Assembly (NCBI GenBank): GCA_013695715.1
Contig: JACCZZ010000123.1
Coordinates: 1-11,295 of the forward strand
DNA: 11,295 nt
Reading direction: 5' to 3'
DNA from: Chitinophagales bacterium
GTDB lineage: Bacteria > Bacteroidota > Bacteroidia > Chitinophagales > UBA10324
Numbering within the stretch: position 1 is the stretch's first letter; every line of letters begins with the position of its first letter. Below, in pieces: positions 6,368 to 11,295 of the stretch. The position numbers and the translations under genes are program-made. The notes beneath the pieces are model-generated. The model had not been told where the DNA came from and ran no database searches. It was given only the letters and a program-made list of their open reading frames with translations.

Positions 6368-6430
6368 AGTATGCAGCTGTAAATATCCTGAAGAGATTCT
6401 ACTCGCAAAATCTTCTTTTACCCTATTTCT

Positions 6431-6438
6431 TATTTTTG
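6431..6438 (+). promoter_or_regulatory. Probable -7 promoter element of the pnt operon
   Basis: TATTTTTG, followed by C, is an exact match to TAnnTTTG and lies 52 bases before the ATG at 6491. That predicts a leader of about 45 bases. No TTTG stands at the expected -33 distance. This is the only octamer match noticed in the 123-bp gap between coaD and pntAA. Confidence 0.45.
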
Positions 6439-6490
6439 CGGCATTGAGATGCCAGGGGCCTTGTTTGTAGCGTCATAATCAACTTTACCC

Positions 6491-7627
6491 ATGATCATTG
6501 GAATCCTAAAAGAACCAATCACAGAAAACCGTGTTTCTGCGCTGCCCGAAATGGCTGGTCAGATTGTAAAGATGAATTTTGATGTAATGGTTGAACGTGG
6601 TGCAGCCCTTCGGGCTTTTGCTTCAGATGAAGATTATGAAGCTGTGGGATGTAAAATACAAAGTCGTGAAGACACTTTATCTTTTTCAGATCTGATTGTC
6701 TGCATCAACCCTCCTTTAAGAGCAGATGTTGAAAGGATGAAATCCGGAGCAGTACTGCTTTCGTTATTTTATCCCTTAAATAATAAAGAATTTGTTTTTG
6801 AATTGCTGGAACTCGGCATTACTTCGTTCAGCTTAGATATGGTGCCGCGCACTACAAGGGCACAAACAATGGATGTATTGTCGTCGCAAGCAACTGTTGC
6901 TGGCTACAAGGCTGTGCTGCTCGGAGCAGCTCAACTTCCAAAATTCTTCCCCATGCTAATGACAGCAGCAGGAAGTGTAGCTCCGGCAAAAGTGCTTGTG
7001 CTTGGTGCAGGGGTTGCAGGTTTACAGGCTATTGCAACCGCCCGAAGATTAGGAGCCGTTGTAGAAGCCTTTGATACGCGTACTGCAGTAAAGGAAGAAG
7101 TAAAAAGTTTGGGTGCAAAGTTTATTGAAGTGGAAGGGTCGGTAGAATCCACTGCTGCGGGTGGTTATGCGGTAGAGCAGACAAAAGAATTTCTTGAAAA
7201 GCAAAATGAAAAAATATATCAGTCGGCAGCAAAGGCAGATCTTATTATTACAACGGCTCAAATTCCGGGTCGGAAAGCACCTCTTCTAATTCCTAAATCA
7301 ACGGTTGACGCCATGAAGGCGGGATCTGTAATAATTGACCTGGCTGCTTCTACCGGAGGAAATTGTGAACTGTGTCGCAACGATGAAACTGTTGTGTCCA
7401 CAAATGGGGTAACCATAGTGGGTAATTCAAATCTTCCATCCACAATGCCCTCTGATGCAAGTAAGATGTTTGGGAAAAATGTTTTAAATTTTTTAAAGCT
7501 GATACTTCAGGATGGTCAGATATCGCTGAATTTTGAAGACGAAATCGTAAAGGGCACCTGTATCACATATAATAAAGAATTGATTAATAACCGGGTGAAG
7601 GAAAAATGGATTCAGCAACCAGCATAA
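6491..7627 (+). CDS. pntAA: NAD(P) transhydrogenase alpha subunit, part 1 (domain I)
   Basis: A 378-residue soluble NAD(H)-binding domain of proton-translocating transhydrogenase, which couples hydride transfer from NADH to NADP+ to inward proton flow. It is the stand-alone domain I of the split, three-gene form. Markers are the alanine-dehydrogenase-like N-terminus MIIGILKEPITENRVSALP, the loop VPRTTRAQTMDVLSSQ (118-133) whose R120, Q125 and D128 correspond to the conserved RQD set, the Rossmann LGAGVAGLQA (171-180), and FDTR (194-197), whose aspartate should bind the NAD ribose. IIDLAASTGGNCE (281-293) and MPSDASKMFGKN are further family blocks. An unusual cysteine at 295 makes a CELC pair with C292, where homologues that I remember have threonine. 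It is the first gene of the operon: 67 bp separate it from pntAB. No Shine-Dalgarno sequence precedes the ATG. Confidence 0.95.
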   Translation: MIIGILKEPITENRVSALPEMAGQIVKMNFDVMVERGAALRAFASDEDYEAVGCKIQSREDTLSFSDLIVCINPPLRADVERMKSGAVLLSLFYPLNNKEFVFELLELGITSFSLDMVPRTTRAQTMDVLSSQATVAGYKAVLLGAAQLPKFFPMLMTAAGSVAPAKVLVLGAGVAGLQAIATARRLGAVVEAFDTRTAVKEEVKSLGAKFIEVEGSVESTAAGGYAVEQTKEFLEKQNEKIYQSAAKADLIITTAQIPGRKAPLLIPKSTVDAMKAGSVIIDLAASTGGNCELCRNDETVVSTNGVTIVGNSNLPSTMPSDASKMFGKNVLNFLKLILQDGQISLNFEDEIVKGTCITYNKELINNRVKEKWIQQPA

Positions 7628-7694
7628 CGAATGAAGGAATATTTTTCAATTTCCTTACCCTTAACTATACCAGTAAATTGTTCAGGAATAACCT

Positions 7695-8006
7695 ATGATA
7701 GATTATCTTTTTAACTTTTTATATGAGAACCGTGAAATGGTTTTCATCATCATACTTTCGATTTTTCTTGGAATCGAAATTATTGCTCATGTTCCAACAG
7801 TACTGCACACACCATTGATGTCAGGCGCAAATGCAATTCATGGTGTAGTAATAATAGGAGCCATCATTGTGATGGGAAGTACGCAACCTGACAATTACTT
7901 CGCTTTGCTCTTAGGTTTTTTTGCAGTAATACTAGGAACCTTGAATGTAGTTGGGGGATTTGTGGTAACAGACAGGATGCTTGAAATGTTCAGGAAAAGA
8001 AAATAA
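7695..8006 (+). CDS. pntAB: NAD(P) transhydrogenase alpha subunit, part 2 (membrane)
   Basis: A 103-residue integral membrane protein that supplies the alpha-side part of membrane domain II. Three hydrophobic segments are visible: MVFIIILSIFLGIEIIA (about 15-31), GANAIHGVVIIGAIIVMG (about 44-61) and YFALLLGFFAVILGTLNVVGGFVV (about 68-91). The motif PLMSGANAIHGVV is characteristic, since E. coli PntA carries the same SGxNAIxGI element. The C-terminus TDRMLEMFRKRK is basic and cytoplasmic, as usual. An AGGA at 7683-7686 lies eight bases before the ATG and is one of the few recognisable ribosome binding sites in the window. Five bases separate its stop codon from pntB, so the two membrane subunits are probably translated together. 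Confidence 0.95.
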   Translation: MIDYLFNFLYENREMVFIIILSIFLGIEIIAHVPTVLHTPLMSGANAIHGVVIIGAIIVMGSTQPDNYFALLLGFFAVILGTLNVVGGFVVTDRMLEMFRKRK

Positions 8007-8011
8007 TAGCA

Positions 8012-9415
8012 ATGGCTTTAGATGTACAGCAGGTTATTTTATGGCTGATATACCTCTTCGGTTCAATAACTTTCATTCTTGGTTTGAAAAGGCTGAGCCA
8101 TCCAGAGACGGCAAGGACAGGTAACCTCATGGCAGCCGTTGGAATGTCAGTCGCTATTCTTGGAACCATTTTCCTTTATAAAGATACCAATGGTGAAAAA
8201 CTACATAATCACATCTGGATCTTTGGAGGAATCATCATCGGTGCTCTTGTGGGCACACTTACTGCCCGGCGGGTAAAGATGACGGCGATGCCACAGATGG
8301 TTTCTTTATTCAACGGCATGGGCGGAGCTTGTGCGGCAATCATCTCTATTGTAGAATATCAGAAATACGATTTTACCGATTCGAATATTACCGCAGTCAC
8401 TCTTGCCGCATTATTGATAGGGGGAGTTTCTTTTTCCGGAAGCATGGTTGCTTTTGGTAAGTTAAATGGTAATGTTTCTGATAAGGTTTTCCCTGGACAA
8501 TCTGTTTTCAACATGATTGTATTGCTTATTGCCATTGCCCTCGGAGTTTACCTTGTTGTTTATCCCATGCAAAATATTGTGATGCTTACTTTGATGATCA
8601 CTATGTGTCTTTTGTACGGTGTTTTGTTTGTGTTACCGATTGGGGGTGCTGACATGCCGGTAGTAATCTCATTATTAAACTCCTTTACGGGCATCGCTGC
8701 AGCATGTGGAGGATTCATTTATCACAATCAGGTAATGCTTACTGGTGGAATTCTCGTGGGATCGGCAGGCACGATCCTTACTATTCTAATGTGCAGGGCT
8801 ATGAATCGCTCTTTACTGAATGTAATCATTGGAAATTTTGGAGGCAACAGCACTGCAGCCACTCAAGCGGGAAGTGAGAAGGGAAACATTAAAGAGATAT
8901 CAATATCTGATGCTGCCATATTGTTAAGTTATTCAAAAAAAATACTGATAGTTCCGGGTTATGGGCTGGCTGTTGCCCAGGCGCAGCACATCATTCATGA
9001 ATTGGAGATGTTGCTTGAGGAAAGAGGTGTGGAGGTAAAGTATGCTATTCATCCTGTTGCAGGACGTATGCCCGGGCATATGAACGTCTTGCTGGCTGAA
9101 GCAGATGTTTCTTATGACCGATTATTAGAAATGGAAGATGCTAATGCTGAATTCGGTACCACAGATGCTGTGATTGTTATTGGTGCTAATGATGTAGTGA
9201 ATCCTGCAGCAAAAAATGATAAGTCTTCACCCATCTATGGCATGCCTATTTTAGAAGTAGAGAATGCACAAAATGTGATAGTAATGAAACGAAGTATGAA
9301 TGCAGGATATGCCGGAATTGAGAATCAATTATTTTACGAACCCAAAACGAGGATGCTTTTTGGTGATGCTAAAGCTTCTCTGCAAAAGCTGGTAAGTGAA
9401 GTGAAAGCAAATTAG
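8012..9415 (+). CDS. pntB: NAD(P) transhydrogenase beta subunit
   Basis: A 467-residue protein of normal length, combining the larger part of membrane domain II with the NADP(H)-binding domain III. The N-terminal 265 residues hold eight or nine hydrophobic segments. ARRVKMTAMPQMVSLFNGMGG (85-105) is the conserved second-helix region, where N101 occupies the place of the E. coli proton-channel His91, as I recall for other split-type enzymes. GGADMPVVISLLNSFTG (211-227) is the other channel block, with N223. After a linker of about 45 residues, domain III shows VPGYGLAVAQAQH (314-326), HPVAGRMPGHMNVLLAEA (347-364), GANDVVNPAA (391-400) and KRSMNAGYAGIENQLFY (426-442), all expected for NADP binding and for contact with domain I. 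The ATG at 8012 follows AGGAAAAG, a weak ribosome binding site inside the end of pntAB. It completes an intact transhydrogenase operon. Confidence 0.96.
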   Translation: MALDVQQVILWLIYLFGSITFILGLKRLSHPETARTGNLMAAVGMSVAILGTIFLYKDTNGEKLHNHIWIFGGIIIGALVGTLTARRVKMTAMPQMVSLFNGMGGACAAIISIVEYQKYDFTDSNITAVTLAALLIGGVSFSGSMVAFGKLNGNVSDKVFPGQSVFNMIVLLIAIALGVYLVVYPMQNIVMLTLMITMCLLYGVLFVLPIGGADMPVVISLLNSFTGIAAACGGFIYHNQVMLTGGILVGSAGTILTILMCRAMNRSLLNVIIGNFGGNSTAATQAGSEKGNIKEISISDAAILLSYSKKILIVPGYGLAVAQAQHIIHELEMLLEERGVEVKYAIHPVAGRMPGHMNVLLAEADVSYDRLLEMEDANAEFGTTDAVIVIGANDVVNPAAKNDKSSPIYGMPILEVENAQNVIVMKRSMNAGYAGIENQLFYEPKTRMLFGDAKASLQKLVSEVKAN

Positions 9416-9583
9416 GTATTGTTAATATTAGCTGGCAATATGCAAAAATTCTCGGGAAATAAGATGGAATGCAAGGCCTAAAGGAACTTCAACCATAGTT
9501 AACATATTAAACTTCTTAAGGCTGTGTATAAATCCGCAGATCACTCGTAATCTGAATCTTCCACCATATCATATCATACGATA

Positions 9584-10063
9584 ATGCCAACAAAAAGCGC
9601 AGGAATCTTGTTATATAGATTTCAATATAAGAAACTGCAATTTTTCTTAATTCATATGGGGGGACCCTTTTGGATAAGAAAAGACGAGGGTGCATGGTCA
9701 ATTCCAAAGGGTGAATTGCAAAACGGCGAAGATCCACTTTCAGCAGCCAGAAGAGAATTCTATGAGGAAACTGGATTTGAAGTAGCAGGAGAGTTCATTT
9801 CGCTCTCATCCATTAAGCAGTCTGGAGGTAAAAAAGTCTTTGGATTTGCTCTAGAAGGCGATTGTGACCCTGGTAAAATGAAGAGTAATACATTTGAATT
9901 GGAATGGCCTCCACATTCTGGAAGGAAACAGCTGTTTCCGGAGGCAGACAGAGCTGAGTGGTTTTCATATGAAGACGCTATGCACAAAATTGTAAAGGGG
10001 CAGCAAGAGTTTTTATCTCAGCTAAATTCATTGTTAATGAATGAACCGAATGAGGTTAGCTGA
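9584..10063 (+). CDS. NUDIX hydrolase of the COG4119 type
   Basis: A 159-residue NUDIX hydrolase, predicted to cleave a nucleoside diphosphate linked to another group; the substrate is unknown. The Nudix box is complete at residues 43-65: G43, five residues, E49, seven residues, then REFYEETGF (57-65), with the metal-binding E61 and E62. The start SAGILLYRF, HMGGPFWIRKDEGAWSIPKGE (24-44), FELEWPPHSGRKQLFPEADRAEWF and the final QQEFLSQLNSL are the landmarks of the small subgroup often annotated as predicted NTP pyrophosphohydrolase. There is no membrane segment or signal. It follows pntB after 168 bp in which I see no clear promoter octamer or terminator; a short ATATC tandem (CATATCATATCAT) lies just before the start. 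No Shine-Dalgarno is visible. Confidence 0.9.
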   Translation: MPTKSAGILLYRFQYKKLQFFLIHMGGPFWIRKDEGAWSIPKGELQNGEDPLSAARREFYEETGFEVAGEFISLSSIKQSGGKKVFGFALEGDCDPGKMKSNTFELEWPPHSGRKQLFPEADRAEWFSYEDAMHKIVKGQQEFLSQLNSLLMNEPNEVS

Positions 10064-10144
10064 AATATAAATCAGAAATGAACGTCCCGGTAGTCAGCAT
10101 CGAAGTCAATCCAGGTATTCTCAACCTTCAGCCATAACCTTTTT
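10053..10144 (+). terminator. Possible long-loop terminator after the NUDIX gene
   Basis: AGGTTAGCTGAA (10053-10064), which overlaps the last codons and stop of the NUDIX gene, pairs with TTCAGCCATAACCT (10127-10140) apart from a two-base CA bulge. Five T residues follow (10140-10144). The loop is 62 bases, much longer than in usual intrinsic terminators, so it may instead be a regulatory fold or chance. The loop contains an ATG-led frame of 19 codons (10078-10137) that resembles nothing I know. Confidence 0.3.
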
Positions 10145-10176
10145 ACTTCTTAAGCCGATAATAATTTTTTGAAAGC

Positions 10177-11295
10177 TTGTTATTAAAAGAATTTGATTCG
10201 CTTAAACAGGTGGCTGACAGTTGGGATGCTGTGTTACCTAAGGATCATCATCTTCAGTCAAAAGATTTATTAATCTTTGAGGATTCTGCATTCGAGGGTT
10301 TAAAATTTCAATATCTTTTTATCTATTCTGAAGGTAAGGCGGCACCTGCAGCAGTGGCATACTTCCAGCTTGTTCATTTTCAATCTCATAATTATGATGC
10401 ACCGTTATTCCACAATCCGATTTTGAATTTTGTGGAACAGAAAGTTATGAAAAATGGGTTCCACATTATTTTTTGTGGCAATTTATTTAGAGTAGATGCC
10501 CCTGGAATATACATGAATTCCGTCGTAATTTCAAAAACTGAGGTTATGAGCACCTTACAGCAGTACTTCACGTCAAGAAAAAAGGCTCATGCCATTGTAT
10601 TAAAAGATTGGCCAAACAGTGATAGTAATGAAATGATGAAAGAATATGATTTTCATATGTGGCCAGACGATCTTACTATGAAAATGGCATTGGCACCAGA
10701 ATGGAAAAATTTTGAAGCTTATGCAGCAGCTTTAAAACACAAATATGCACAACGAGTGCGTAAAGCTTGCCGAAAATTTCAAACTATCAACATCACTGAA
10801 TTAAATCTTAACGACTTAACCTTCTATTGTGATCAGATTGAGAAACTATTCCATGAGGTTGTAAGCCGCCAGGTGATTCGAATGATCATTCCTGGTAAAG
10901 AATACTTTATCCAAATGAAAAAAACACAAGGGGATAAATTCCGAATCTTTGCTTTTTTTTCAAATAAGGAGCTGATAGCCTTCAGCAGTCATATTGTTTG
11001 TGATGACATATGGGAAATGCATTTTATTGGTATGGACTACACTAAGAACGAAAAATATTGGCTATATTTTAATCTTATGTATCATGCTGTTGAGCAAGCT
11101 ATAATTGGGAGAAAGAAATGGCTGGAACTTGGCAGAACTGCACGTCAGGTAAAAGCCATAATGGGTGGTATGCCTGTTTATTTCAACAGCTATGTACGTA
11201 TAAAAGGAGTTCTTGTGAACTCCCTTGTAAAAATATTCGCACAACGATTTAATAAAAAAGCAGGAAAGGATTGGCTAACCAGAAATCCATATAAA
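10177..11295 (+). CDS. FemAB/GNAT-like acyltransferase, cut by window end
   Basis: An uninterrupted reading frame of 373 codons reaches the window edge without a stop. It resembles the GNAT proteins of the BioF2-like Acetyltransf_6 group, often called peptidogalycan-biosynthesis or FemAB-related. Landmarks are SWDAVLPKDHHLQSK near the start (15-29), a central basic helix ALKHKYAQRVRKACRKF (185-201) that is typical of the group, ELIAFSSHIV (265-274), which forms the acyl-CoA binding strand in GNAT folds, and LELGRTARQVKAIMGG (316-331). The last residues TRNPYK resemble family C-termini, so little is probably missing. Its acyl acceptor is unknown. The start is uncertain: there is no ATG early in the frame. 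TTG at 10177 would keep the family's N-terminal strand (LLKEFDSL), while GTG at 10210 or 10231 would shorten it. The upstream stop codons at 10159 and 10162 limit the frame. Confidence 0.75.
   Translation, partial: MLLKEFDSLKQVADSWDAVLPKDHHLQSKDLLIFEDSAFEGLKFQYLFIYSEGKAAPAAVAYFQLVHFQSHNYDAPLFHNPILNFVEQKVMKNGFHIIFCGNLFRVDAPGIYMNSVVISKTEVMSTLQQYFTSRKKAHAIVLKDWPNSDSNEMMKEYDFHMWPDDLTMKMALAPEWKNFEAYAAALKHKYAQRVRKACRKFQTINITELNLNDLTFYCDQIEKLFHEVVSRQVIRMIIPGKEYFIQMKKTQGDKFRIFAFFSNKELIAFSSHIVCDDIWEMHFIGMDYTKNEKYWLYFNLMYHAVEQAIIGRKKWLELGRTARQVKAIMGGMPVYFNSYVRIKGVLVNSLVKIFAQRFNKKAGKDWLTRNPYK

Noticed and set aside
6931..7443. Minus-strand frames within pntAA
   Set aside because: They are antisense shadows of a conserved gene.
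9567..9582. CATATCATATCAT tandem before the NUDIX gene as a regulatory repeat
   Set aside because: Barely more than two copies of a five-base unit in AT-rich DNA; chance is the simpler explanation.
9516..9737. 73-codon minus-strand frame overlapping the start of the NUDIX gene
   Set aside because: It runs antisense to the conserved NUDIX N-terminus and has no family features.
10078..10137. 19-codon ATG frame between the NUDIX and acyltransferase genes
   Set aside because: It is too short, has no ribosome binding site and resembles nothing known. It shares the frame of the acyltransferase but is separated by three stop codons.
1..11295. CRISPR array, tRNA, rRNA, prophage, transposase or defence system
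   Set aside because: No regularly spaced repeats, no tRNA-like cloverleaf, no transposase or integrase reading frame, and no nuclease, methylase-restriction or toxin-antitoxin pair was seen.

Overview
The window looks like ordinary chromosome from a member of the Bacteroidota, probably an uncultured or environmental lineage. Four things point there: a decayed C-terminal sorting domain of the type IX secretion system, a DUF3822 gene directly in front of rsmD, intergenic octamers matching the Bacteroidota promoter element TAnnTTTG, and mostly weak or absent Shine-Dalgarno sequences. The protein sequences of the YebC, acyl-CoA carboxylase, UbiX and CoaD homologues also have the flavour of that phylum. 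Base composition is moderately AT-rich throughout, with no obvious compositional island.

Layout, left to right. A YebC/TACO1-type translation factor lies on the minus strand (102-809), divergent from a biotin-dependent acyl-CoA carboxylase carboxyltransferase subunit (935-2563). Next is a 470-bp stretch without an intact gene (2564-3033). It holds a cluster of short dispersed repeats and an orphan, frameshifted, nonsense-interrupted remnant of a secretion sorting domain. A UbiX-type flavin prenyltransferase follows on the minus strand (3034-3603), then an exported thioredoxin-fold protein (3820-4350) closed by a strong intrinsic terminator. A three-gene run encodes DUF3822, RsmD (16S rRNA methyltransferase) and CoaD (coenzyme A biosynthesis). 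A second three-gene run encodes the split proton-translocating NAD(P) transhydrogenase (PntAA, PntAB, PntB; 6491-9415). The right end carries a NUDIX hydrolase of the COG4119 type and a FemAB/GNAT-like acyltransferase that is still open at the window edge.

The genes fall into housekeeping modules rather than one pathway: translation and ribosome maturation (yebC, rsmD), cofactor supply (coaD, ubiX), CoA-ester metabolism (carboxyltransferase) and NADPH supply by proton-driven transhydrogenation (pnt). I found no convincing undescribed multi-gene system. The observations most worth checking are the decayed T9SS domain beside a repeat flanked by 9-bp direct repeats, a consensus promoter that would make the DUF3822-rsmD-coaD message leaderless and that overlaps the preceding terminator, and unusual residues at catalytic positions of RsmD (Gly in the usual DPPY motif) and UbiX (Asp for the usual Glu).
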